Source: Lantana camara
Lineage: Eukaryota > Streptophyta > Magnoliopsida > Lamiales > Verbenaceae
DNA: 64,000 bases
Reading direction: 5' to 3'
Assembly: GCA_037501455.1 (NCBI GenBank)
Contig: CM074858.1
Coordinates: 78,280,501 to 78,344,500, forward strand
Below, piece by piece: positions 22,829-33,054 of the stretch. The notes under the pieces were generated by a model, which was given only the letters and a program-made list of their open reading frames with translations, did not search any database and had not been told where the DNA came from. Both the position numbers and the translations under genes were made by a program. Every line of letters begins with the position of its first letter. The stretch's first letter is position 1.

Positions 22829-23623
22829 GGTTCGGGATCTCACTTGGGTAAGAGGCCTACCTCTCAAAGTGGGCCTCCGGTCTTCAAAGCCCAATGTTCC
22901 AACACTTCTTTCAAGAAAGCCCGACCTCCTGTACCGGCAGCACCCGCTCTACCGGCACCGATACGATGTGCCTATTGTAAGGGTCCCAATCACACCGGGG
23001 AGGTTTGCCGGAAGAAACACATAAGATGTTATAGATGTGGAGAAGCCGGTCACTTGATCAACACTTGCCCTCAATTGAGAGCCCCTCAACCTCGAGCTCC
23101 TCAACCTTTGAACGTGATGCCCTCGAGAGCTCCTATCCAATCACGGGCTTATGCTTTGGAGAGTGAAGAGGAGAATGTGGAAGTGGATTCCAACGCCGTC
23201 ATTGAAGGTACAGTTAGCATATATGGCATTCCATTGCGTGCATTGTTTGATCCGGGAGCAACGCATTCATTTATTGCTTCCCGTCTTGTTCATACTCTTT
23301 CCTTGCCTGTTGCTTGTTTTGATGATTCTTTTGTTGTTACTTCTCCTCTTGGTGGTAACTTGGTTACGAATTGTGTCTTCCGTGGTTGTCCTGTGGTTGT
23401 GGAAGATCAAGAGTATCCGGTTGATTTGATTAAAATGCCTATAAAGAAGTTTGGGGTGATTCTAGGCATGGATTGGTTGTCTCGACACCGAGCAGAGATG
23501 GATTGTTTCGCGAAGAAAGTGACTTTGGGTTCTACGGTATTTTTGGGTCAGAGATTGAAGGCTTGCCCGTTGGTTTCCTTTGTGGAAGCTAGCAAGATGT
23601 TTCGGGATGGTGCGACGGGCTAG
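22829..23623 (+). pseudogene. Gag zinc knuckles and aspartic protease of element 3
   Basis: In frame with the preceding Gag segment. Two CCHC knuckles (CAYCKGPNHTGEVC and CYRCGEAGHLINTC) bind RNA. The protease follows with [16 protein letters not shown] and [12 protein letters not shown]; the usual DSGA/DTGA active site reads DPGA here, as in element 6. The segment ends at TAG 23621-23623, where comparison with elements 5 and 6 (a GA.G..AYLLN motif) shows that one base has been lost and the reading frame shifts. Confidence 0.88.
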
Positions 23624-25590
23624 TGGCTTATCTTTTAAACAAGCCGAAGGATCAAGCCAAGCTCGAGGAGACGGAGATCGTTAAGGATTTTCCCAATGTC
23701 TTTTCGGAGAGTTTGAGGTCTCTACCTCCGGATCGAGACATTGAGTTTGAAATTGATCTCTATCCCAGAGCAGAGCCGTATGTGAAGTATCCCTATAGGA
23801 TGGCTCCGGCTGAGTTGAAGGAGCTGAAGGTGCAACTTGATGAACTTCTAGAATGTGGTTACATCCGCCCGAGTGCCTCTCCATGGGGTGCTCCAGTCTT
23901 GTTTGTAAGGAAGAAAGATGGGACGTTACGAATGTGTATTGACTATCGGGAGTTGAACCGGTTAACGGTTAAGAACAAATACCCACTTCCTCATATAGAA
24001 GAGTTGTTCGATCTTCTCCAAGGTTCGTGTGTGTACTCCAAGTTGGATTTGAGGCAAGGGTATTATCAATTGCGCATCCGGGTGGAAGATGTACCGAAGA
24101 CAGGTTTCAACACGCGCTATGGGTATTTTGAGTTCGTAGTTATGCCCTTTGGTCTTACTAATGCTCCAGCCGCGTTTATGGACATGATGCACCGAATATT
24201 CCGGCCTTACCTCGATAAATTCGTGGTCATCTTTATAGATGATATTTTGGTGTATTCGAGGTCAGAAGAAGAGCATGCGCTGCACTTGAGGATGGTTTTG
24301 TCTACTCTACGAGAGCACCGCTTGTTTGCCAAGTTCAATAAGTGCGAGTTTTGGTTGGATCGGGTTTCGTTCTTGGGTCACTTCATCTCAGGGAAAGGTG
24401 TAGAGGTGGATCCGGCGAAGATTGAGTCAGTAATGCTTTGGAAGCAACCGAAGAATGCCTCAGAAGTGAGAAGTTTTCTGGGTTTGGCAGGGTATTATAG
24501 GCGCTTTGTGAAAGATTTCTCGAAGATTGCCTCCCCGTTGACCCGGTTGACAAAGAAAGAGGCGAAATTTGAGTGGGATGAGGCGTGTGAGAAGAGTTTC
24601 CAAACTCTTAAAGAGAAGTTGACTACTGCACCGGTCTTAACCTTACCCGAAGGTTCCGAAGGCTACTCAGTTTACACCGATGCTTCTAAGGAAGGGCTCG
24701 GTTGTGTATTGATGCAGAAGGGTAAAGTAGTGGCCTACGCCTCGAGGAAGTTAAAGGATCATGAGAGAAATTATCCCACTCATGATTTGGAACTCGCCGC
24801 GGTTGTGTTTGCCTTGTTGAAGTGGCGCCATTATCTCTATGGGGCTACCTTCGATGTGTTTACCGATCACCAGAGTTTGAAGTATTTGTTCACCCAAAAG
24901 GATTTGAATGTAAGGCAACGACGTTGGGTGGAACTCCTTGAGGATTATAATTGTCGGATTCAATACCATCCCGGTAAAGCCAATGTGGTTGCAGATGCTT
25001 TGAGCCGCAAAGCGAGTGTTTCGGGTTTGGAAGCAGGTTCTAGTAAGAAGGTTTCGGTAACTCTAGTTTCGGAAGCTCGCCTAGCAAACATCTCGGTTCA
25101 ACCGGTCTTGAAGAAAAGATTGATTGAAGCTCAATCTAATGATCCGGGAATACAGAAATTAGTGGCGAAAGCAAGGATTGATTCGGAAACTAAATTTGGA
25201 TTTGATGATTCCGGTTTGTTTCGGTTTAAGGCTCGGGTTTGTGTTCCGGAAGAGTTGAAGAAGGTGGTTTTGGACGAGGCACATAAGTCGGCTTACACGA
25301 TACATCCCGGTACCACCAAGATGTATAGAGATTTTAAGACTCTATATTGGTGGAATGGCATGAAGAGAGACGTGGCTAACTATGTTAGAAGATGTCAAAC
25401 GTGCCAAGTGGTGAAAGCCGAACACCAAAAACCAGGAGGAACTCTCCAACCGCTTCCAATTCCAGAATGGAAGTGGGAGCAAGTGACAATGGACTTTGTG
25501 TCCGGCTTGCCGAGGACCAAAGGAGGTTTCGATGGGATATGGGTCGTTATTGATCGGTTGACGAAGTCGGCCCATTTTCTCAAGGTTTGA
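23623..25590 (+). pseudogene. pol: Pol of element 3: reverse transcriptase, RNase H, integrase N-part
   Basis: A 655-codon open segment. RT motifs run from [15 protein letters not shown] through [30 protein letters not shown] and [14 protein letters not shown] to the catalytic FIDDILVYS. RNase H has [21 protein letters not shown] and [11 protein letters not shown]. Integrase follows with the HHCC zinc-binding region (HKSAYTIH...CQTC) and the first catalytic Asp in TMDFVSGLP. The segment closes at TGA 25588-25590 after SAHFLKV; the sister elements have an Arg-type codon around here, so a CGA-to-TGA change is likely. The active-site residues themselves remain. Confidence 0.92.
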
Positions 25591-26541
25591 ATGTCCGACA
25601 AGGTGCCTAAGCTTGCCCGGTTGTACCGGAAAGAGATTGTTAGACTTCATGGTGCTCCGGTAAGTATTGTTTCGGATAGGGATCCTCGGTTCACCTCATG
25701 TTTTTGGCAAGAGTTACAGAAGTGTTTGGGTATGAAGCTTCAGTTTAGCACCGCATTTCACCCACAAACGGACGGACAATCCGAGAGGTTGATAAGGTAT
25801 CTCGAGGACATGCTTCGTGCTTGTGCCTTGGATTTTCAAGATTCGTGGGATGAGCAGTTGGATTTGGTTGAGTACGCCTACAATAACAGCTTTCAGTCCT
25901 CAATTGGTATGGCTCCGTATGAAGCTTTGTATGGAAGAAAGTGTCGATCCCCACTCTTTTGGGATATTGATGAGTGGAGATGGACCAAGGATGGAAAGCT
26001 CGAAAGAGCTAAGAAACCGAAGGAGATCCAAGATACCATTGAGAAGGTTAAGGTAATTAAACAGCGGTTGAAAGCGACACAGGACCGACAGAAGAGTTAT
26101 GCGGATAAGAGGAGACGTCCCTTGGAGTTTGAAGTCGGAGATAAGGTCTTTTTAAAGGCATCTCCTAGAAAAGGGATTGCTCGGATAGGTAAAGGTGGGA
26201 AGCTTAACCCGCGCTACTTAGGTCCCTTCGAGATCCTTGATCGAGTTGGGGAAGTAGCTTACCGTTTGGAATTACCACCGAGCTTAACCGAGATACACAA
26301 CGTTTTCCATGTTTCTCAGTTAAGGAAATTCTATCCCGATGAGTTTTCTATTCTAACGGTTGAAGAGGTGCAACTTGAGCCGGATTTGACAATCAAGAAG
26401 AACCCGGTTAAGATTTTGGACCGAAAGATGCAAGAATTGAGGAACCGGCATATACCTCTTGTTAAAGTGTTGTGGCGTGACAAAAAATTCGAGGAAGCCA
26501 CGTGGGAGACAGAGGCTAAGATGGTTCAATTGTATCCGTAG
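25591..26541 (+). pseudogene. pol: Pol of element 3: integrase core C-part and chromodomain
   Basis: Directly in frame after the TGA at 25588. It carries [12 protein letters not shown] (second catalytic Asp), [18 protein letters not shown] (catalytic Glu, D35E spacing) and the [15 protein letters not shown] signature. The DNA-binding C-terminal domain follows ([37 protein letters not shown]). The last ~45 residues (from ILDRKMQELRN to [11 protein letters not shown]) form a chromodomain-like module, which in related elements targets integration to heterochromatin. The stop is 56 bp before the 3' LTR. Confidence 0.92.
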
Positions 26542-26581
26542 CTTTTCAAGACCCTCGCTTCGGACCTGAGGACAGGTCCTT

Positions 26582-26597
26582 TTGAAGGAGGGGAGGT
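26582..26597 (+). other. Polypurine tract of element 3
   Basis: TTGAAGGAGGGGAGGT immediately precedes the 3' LTR start at 26598. Confidence 0.85.
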
Positions 26598-27106
26598 TAT
26601 AACATCCCTACCTTCCGGATCTACAGGTATGCATTTACGGGGTGTTAATTGTGCTTTTATTTATTTAATTATGCCTTTTATTACTTTTAATGTTCTTAAT
26701 TAATTAAACTTACTTGTTTAATTGCTATTTGAATTTTGAACGTTTATGCTCTTTTCTTTGTATTTTGTTTCTAGCGTGCCCTTCTTTGATTCCGACTTTT
26801 GTGAATTCTTGATATACGTGACCTATGTGAGTTATTTACGTGTTAGCATGCTCGTTTGGTGTTTCGGGTTTTGTTTGTTGTGGCTTTGTGCTCGTTTTGT
26901 TTTTCGGAACCTAGAGGATGGTTAAAGAGCATTTAGCGCACCTCGGGTTCCGGGCGGCGTATCTTGAGCTAAGGAATTCGGATTCAAATTCCGGAAGAGG
27001 CGTTGGACTCGTGACGAGATTTGCAAGCTTTGGAACCTACCCTCATATTTTTCTAAGCCCATTTGGACCCTCAAAAATCGACCGGAACAAGCCCTTGTTG
27101 CATGAA
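26598..27106 (+). repeat. 3' LTR of element 3, truncated
   Basis: It matches 19008-19516 with few differences. The first bases are TATAACATCC rather than TGTAACATCC, so the terminal TG is mutated. It stops after GCATGAA at 27106, where a minus-oriented LTR begins. The remaining ~2.37 kb is absent from the window. Confidence 0.9.
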
Positions 27107-27967
27107 TGTAACACCCGCACGTGAGGCGCCACATCCCCCGCACTATGACCCGACACGTGTACGAAATGGAAGGTCCGCACACGCGCCAAGTCATAGCGAA
27201 CAGGTGACAAACAAAAACACACGCACTAGCTAGGCGGTATCTAACCCTGTACAAAAGAAAATATGCAAAACATGACAGCGGAAGTAGCACGAAATGCCAA
27301 CTTACAAAAACTTTCATACCTTAAACACACAGTACCATACAAACATCAAAATCAACTAAACGGGTTCGACTAATCCAGCAAACCTGTCCTAACCTGTCCC
27401 GAGAAATCATATATTCACAACGAGTTCAACTAATCCGAGCACCTGTCCTAACCTGTCCCGAATTCCATAAATTCAAATCATAATTTCAAACCTGCACAAA
27501 CATATCTTATATAACATATACAACTCATAAACCAGAGCCAAAACTTAATAAACTTAAACAGACGGACACAGACTCGACAGACTCGATACACAGCCGCCTA
27601 GCACGAACTCCAACGACCTCCAAAGCAAAGCCTATGAACTAAAACATAAAAGGGGAGGGGTCAGTCCAAAGACTGAGCGAGGGGCTGAAACACGCACGCT
27701 ATACATATATATAGAGCACAGCACAAAGAAGAAGCGACGTTCGTGAACCCGGGGTTAGTTTTTGCACGCCAAAATATTTTCCCGTGATAATATACATATA
27801 GGGAGACTTATCAGACACACCAAACAAATCTTAAATCAAAAGTTTCTTAAGGCACAACTCGGATTCATGCAGACTTAACACACATATCGGAGCATATCTT
27901 ATTAACTTAAAGGTATATAAATTTTTATCTCAACTTAACAATCTACCCCCATTTCACGAACTTATGA
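27107..27967 (-). repeat. Truncated minus-oriented LTR, same family as 10115-13512
   Basis: It begins TGTAACACCCGCACG. From about 27290 it aligns with 10115 onward up to the shared words CGAACTTATGACA. At about 27967 similarity stops abruptly and a different LTR family begins, so the inner ~2.7 kb has been deleted. Confidence 0.78.
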
Positions 27968-28419
27968 CAGACCCCCGTAGCTTGAAATTTTGAAGCGTAC
28001 GTTCGTACGTAAGAATTCACTATTCACTCTATGTTTTCAACTTTTTAACGGTAAAACGTTTTATATTCGATTTTGGACTCAAAACACTTCTCGATTTATT
28101 TCTTGAATTTTGGGAACAACCCGGACTTGAAAATCATTCTAGGAAATCGTTTTTCACTCGTGTTGAGTTTCGAGCTCAAAACTTTTATTCACTAACACTA
28201 ATGTATCTTTCAAACGGTAAATCCGATTTCGACGAATGAATATGCGTTTCGAAGCTAATTTTTGCCCGGACGGAATGGTTACACTTCCAGCCACTTATCC
28301 TCGAGTCTTGGCCATGAAATTACAGAAATACCCCCCAGCAGTCCCATTTTTACCTTCATAATGCCTAAAGCTTCTAGAAGATGCAAGTGGAAGAACTCTT
28401 GTTTTGCTCTCCTACCCTT
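27968..28419 (+). repeat. Internal fragment of an element-6-type LTR
   Basis: Aligns with about 53998-54427 of the element 6 5' LTR (shared TTGAAGCGTACGTTCGTACG, CTTTTTAACGGTAAAACG, CCAGCCACTTATCCTCGAG, CTCCTACCCTT). It has neither LTR terminus, so both ends are deletion or insertion scars. Confidence 0.82.
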
Positions 28420-28430
28420 GTGTGGGAGAT

Positions 28431-30703
28431 TGTTAGGAATAGTACCCTAGAAAGCCGATTCGACGTAATCTGCTTTGGGACTTTTCTTGTATCACAGACA
28501 ATCTTTGAATAATATACGATTGATTAATATCATAGGTAAACACTTCTTTATATGGTCTTGTTTGGTATGCGTTTACTTCAGCTGTGCATGTATGAGAACT
28601 CCCCTAATCCTGATGACTTTAGGACTCTACCATTTAGGTGAAATGGTTCATGAAACGAGCCCTATATCACATAAGTCATGATTAGTAAAATACTCCAAGC
28701 CGATGAGTCCTACAGACAGTGGGAGTGTCAACCTGACTCCTCTAAGGCTTGCTTGTGGGATCACGCCCTTAAGAAGGACCACCTTGTTTCATGGAGGTGC
28801 AAAGTGTATAGTTGATACGTGCGTGATACATGAGGGTGCTTACTTTAATAAGTAAGTTCACTGAGGTGCCCCGTGTGAGAACATTCCTAAATGGGAAAGG
28901 AAGTTTCTATTTCAGGAAATGGAAACTTCCAGATTAGGAAATATCTCACGAGTCAATGATGTGATTAATTGATCCTTAGACTTGAGGTTCCATGTTACTT
29001 TATGAGTTAACTCTGTAGTCTTTGGTATAAGCTTTAAAGGGTGTCGCCTTAGACAACTGATTCAAGGCTTATGCTGGGGCTGCACAAGTGACTCATGAAA
29101 GTGGATGAGAATCAAGAAAGGACCTACACTTGCATATGCAAGGTGATCTCTTATTGTGTAAGTCATTCATATGCCATATGGAGTCCTTGGCCAAGGCAGT
29201 AGATCAAGACATCAAGAAAAGGGTTTCTTAGATTGAGATCAAATGGATATGAAATGCACTTAGCTTTAAGACCAGATTATTAGGGTTCTAATTATTCCCT
29301 TACCCTAGATCATGGTTGAGAGATAGTAAGTAGGAGGATTATATCTCACATGAATCAATGACTTAAAGGTTCTGTCGAATCCGAACATTCCAATTCAGCT
29401 AGGGGTTAAACACCTGTTGCTAGACTATGGTTGTTTAATCTGTGGACTGATTAATTAATTAGTGAATTAATTAATTAGGGTCACTGCTAATTGAATTGAG
29501 AACCTAGAGGGTCACACACTGTTTGGTTACATGAGTTGAGGCTTTAAAATGATTAAACGAGTTAATCAAGCCAAGAGGGTTCCACACGTGTGAAACCACA
29601 CGTGTGGCTCACGTGAGTGACACGTGTCACACACGTGTATAAATATATGTGTATATTTATTTATGTATTAAATAATTAATGTGATTAATTATTTAATAGA
29701 CTCTGGTTTAATTTTGAATTAAAAAGAAAGTCTTATTTTGGAGAAAAATAATCTAGTTAATTAATTATGAATTAATTAATTAGATAAAATAAGTTATTTA
29801 TTTTAAATAAATAATGTATAAAATTATCCAAAAATAGTTTGGATATTTTTAGCTCTCGAAAGTTGATTTGAATTAGAATTCAAAGTCAAAGTCAAAATTA
29901 CTTGATGATCAAGTAATAGGAGAGAGAGAGACCAAAATCCTAGCCCATTAAGGACTAGGAATTTCGTCCCTCCCCTTTCTTATATATAGGGGAGCTCATG
30001 CTCCCCTTTAGAGCTAATTAAAAAATTCTTTTGGTTCATGTGTTGAACACCATCCTTTCTCCAAGATAAACGAAACCCTGGGTTAAGCCTAAACACTAAC
30101 TAGAGAACTAGCATCCTTACTAGTTAGATTGTAGCCAAGTTGGTGGACTATCTCTAGAGACTTCAAGTTAGAAGTTTTGAAGATTCGAGCTTTACCAAAA
30201 GTGGGGATTAAGCAAAACGATCAGAAGGGATGATCAAACGATTCTGAACCCGACGTGAAGCGAATGAAAAAATCAAACCAAAGAAGATGGCGAAAACCGT
30301 TCGTCCATATCCTGAAGGATGAATTTTTTCACGAGGGTTTTGTGACTGGCAGTTTTCTACTTTCGCAAAACTGGTTTTCGAAGGGAGTTTCAATCCTGCT
30401 TTTCTCGTTTCATGTTTCTTTCTTTATGTTATATTGTTAAGAACATCTCTAACATGAATTGAATCTAGGTTGGTGTGGATTGCTATCCCGACAATGGATT
30501 CTGAAGTAGAAAGAGACTTTCAAGGGACGGGTTGTCAAGCCGCGAGAAGAGCGTTCTTGGGTGGCTTGAAACGCTTCAAGAAAGAATAAAAGAAAAGTAA
30601 GTTTTCTATCTCTACGAATTTGGTTACACGATTGCGAGTCTAAGGTCCTTTTGTTGGAAAAATTTTTAAATTTCCGCTGCTTTCTGATTCGTGTTTTCCA
30701 ACA
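28431..30703 (+). repeat. 5' LTR of element 4
   Basis: A 2273-bp LTR from TGTTAGGAAT to TTTTCCAACA. A TATA box (TATATATAGG, 29981-29990) runs into a perfect hairpin at 29988-30007. Positions 29640-29850 are very AT-rich with repeated TTAATTAATTA. No gene. Confidence 0.92.
29981..30007 (+). promoter_or_regulatory. TATA box with adjoining hairpin in the Copia LTR
   Basis: TATATATAGG at 29981-29990 is a clear plant TATA element. It overlaps the perfect stem-loop AGGGGAGC-TCAT-GCTCCCCT (29988-30007), placing the hairpin at or just before the expected start of transcription. The same arrangement is in the 3' LTR at 37770-37796. Confidence 0.75.
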
Positions 30704-30705
30704 AG

Positions 30706-30717
30706 TGGTATCAGAGC
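30706..30717 (+). other. Primer binding site of element 4
   Basis: TGGTATCAGAGC, initiator tRNA-Met complementary, 2 bases after the LTR end. Confidence 0.92.
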
Positions 30718-31044
30718 CACCTCGTTAATCGTGTTTCTGATTCGTCTCAATTAAACTGAATTTTGAGAAATTCTTGAATCTGAATTACAGTTAGGTATTC
30801 TTGAATTTGTATCATAATCTGAGCTTTTGAATCTGAGAGGTTTCCTGATAAATTGAGAAAATCGTTTTCTGAAAAAAGGGTTTTATTTTAGATTTATTAA
30901 AATCGCGATTTTGATTCCCGAATCGAGACGAAAATTTTTCTGAAAAATTTTATACGGAAAACGGTGTGGGACGACGAGGACCAAGCGAGTTTGTCGCTCG
31001 TCGTCGGCGCACGTGGACGGGTGCGGACGAGGCCGGAACAGCCT

Positions 31045-31293
31045 GTGCGGGATCGCCCGCACACCCATGTGCGGGACTGCCCGCACGCGTCCGCCCAGCC
31101 CTGTGCGGGATCGCCCGCATACCCCAGTGCGGGACTGCCCGCACGCGTCCAGAACAGCCTGTGCGGGATCGCCCGCACACCCCAGTGCGGGACTGCCCGC
31201 ACGCGTCCGCCCAGCCCTGTGCGGGATCGCCCGCACACCCTGTGCGGGACTGCCCGCACGCGTCTGCGCGGGGCTGTGCGGGATCGCCCGCAC
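31045..31293. repeat. Nine 18-bp hairpins with strictly alternating loops
   Basis: GTGCGGG-N4-CCCGCAC occurs at 31045, 31069, 31103 (last pair mismatched), 31127, 31161, 31185, 31219, 31242 and 31276. The loop is ATCG in units 1, 3, 5, 7, 9 and ACTG in units 2, 4, 6, 8. Pairs repeat every 57-58 bp with ACGCGTCNG-type spacers. The array is very GC-rich inside an AT-rich leader. Confidence 0.93.
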
Positions 31294-32469
31294 GCTTTCG
31301 GGCGGATGTGACGCGATGCGATTTTTCGTGTTTTTGGCCCAAATTTTATTTTAAAATTATTTTAAAAATCTTTTTTACTGAAAATATTTTAATTTTGAAA
31401 TAAAATTATAATTTGGGAATTTCGGGAATCAAAGTCAATTTTAATTTTTCGGGAAAAGTATAATTATTATTTTTTGAAATAATGATTTTAATAAATCTGT
31501 TAATTTTTGAATTAACTTGAATTTTATCAGATTCTAGCTTTTGATTTTGAAATTATTCTTGAACAAGGAACTGTTTTTCAGATTACTTTGAGTTAGTCGA
31601 ACTTAAAGTTAAAGGAATTTTAAATTTATTGGTAAATTTAAATTCTTGCAATTTAAGCATGTTAGGTGATCATGGGTTTAGATCTATGTATGGTTTTAAT
31701 TTATGCACATGGATGGTTTAAATTGGGGTTGGAGCCCTATAGTTGCGTTTTTCAATTGAGCTTGGAGCCTCACTTATGTGCGTACTGTTATGTGATTTAT
31801 TATGTGGCTTTCCATATTACTGTTTTTGAGGCCGGGGTATGCCCCGTGTAATTGTCTAAGGCCAATATGAAGATTGAGCCTTATTACTTTATGTCTTTTT
31901 CTTTTTATTGTAATTTGAGAGTAGAGGTAGGTGGTGAGGTTTTATTTTCATTTTGGAGACAATGCACCCATGGAGTAAGATGGACCACATTCAAGTAACA
32001 AGGAGGCCATAAGTGAAGACCCCTCAAAATGTTAGGGAGGGGAATCTCAATTGTTAAATGTAATAGAGATAGGGCTCGTATTTTGTTACCGCTTTCCCTG
32101 ATGTGATTTAAACTGTTTATGTGGCATGTATGTTAGAACTTGTGATTGTGGAGTGGCTCCCACATATCACGCATAAGATAGGTAGAACCCATGATCATTA
32201 CATGTTAGTATCATGCTAGGACATGTTATCTGTTTATGTGCTTGTTTGAAATGCATTTAAGTTGTACTTGCATTAATCAAGACTAATTAAATTGGATAAC
32301 ATATATGTTGGTGAGGTCGAACCGAACAACTCTTCGGTTGATTCGAAAATTCCCATTAAATATTAAGCTCATTTCGAATAATAGGTATTTAATTCGAGAT
32401 GCAAATTTTGAATTAAATTCCTAGCATTCCATCAATAGGTTTTAAGTTTAGTAAGTAAAACTATCTATT

Positions 32470-32788
32470 GTCCGCGAGTCGTGGGATAGCTAGTGGAGCT
32501 TATTAGTTCTTAGTTACCTAATTGATCATTTTAAATGATCAATATTTCGTGGTTAATTTTGGCAAGGGCGATGTCCGCGAGTCGTGGGTCGTTCGAACTA
32601 AGTTTTGATCATGATCTTATGATTGATGGGTCTAGCTTAACGCCTAAGTAAATATGGATGTCGCACGAGTCGTGGGTCCATATTGAAAGATGGGTGATGC
32701 AAAAACAATTACTAAGAGTTCTAAAGGTGTTAGAATTGGTAAGTTGTACCTACCTAGGATTTTACTTAGAATGTCCGCGAGTCGTGGG
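32470..32788. repeat. Four dispersed GTCCGCGAGTCGTGGG motifs
   Basis: Exact at 32470-32485, 32573-32588 and 32773-32788, with a variant GTCGCACGAGTCGTGGG at 32660-32676. Spacing is about 85-115 bp and the sequences between the copies differ from each other, so this is not a simple tandem repeat. Confidence 0.85.
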
Positions 32789-33054
32789 TTCGAGGTAAAA
32801 TGCTTAGGATCTTAGTACCCGTTGGGAAACGTGTTCCCCTTAGATCTTTGGGAATTATAGATCTTTGAAAAACAGTGGGAGCTACATTAGATTAAAGACC
32901 TTATCTTATGTATATCGTTATTATTCAGCATGCTCACCTAGTTCTCTGCTTAGCATTTAGGTTGTAGTTCTGTGATTCTCTACAATACGAAATGCAAACC
33001 CATTCGTATCCATCCTTAAGTCAAATAAGTTGACTAAGTACTGACTAACTCTAA

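Larger units (their letters stand above)
19008..27106 (+). mobile_element. Element 3: Tekay/Del-like chromodomain Ty3/Gypsy retrotransposon, defective
   Basis: The structure is 5' LTR 19008-21887, PBS 21896-21907, gag-pol 22094-26541, PPT 26582-26597 and a 3' LTR from 26598 truncated at 27106 by another LTR. The LTR pair is very similar over the shared 509 bp. Domain order Gag, zinc knuckles, protease, RT, RNase H, integrase, chromodomain identifies a Ty3/Gypsy chromodomain element; the tRNA-Met PBS and 2.9-kb LTR suit the Tekay/Del lineage. Gag-pol is inactivated by three stop codons and one frameshift. Confidence 0.92.
30718..33054 (+). other. Long untranslated leader of element 4
   Basis: About 2.3 kb between PBS and the first gag-like ATG. 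It holds the GC-rich hairpin array (31045-31293) and four copies of a GTCCGCGAGTCGTGGG motif (32470-32788). Open frames across the GC-rich array exist in all frames because of its composition and are not treated as genes. Confidence 0.7.

Noticed and set aside
22949..25954. Antisense ORFs opposite element 3 gag-pol (60-150 codons)
   Set aside because: Shadows of the strong coding frame on the plus strand; none has a domain of its own.
30897..31403. Several overlapping ORFs of 110-145 codons on both strands across the GC-rich array (repetitive GDPAQ / CAGSPA translations)
   Set aside because: All are by-products of the 58-bp hairpin repeat, which has no stops in several frames. There is no start context, no domain, and the frames run both ways.
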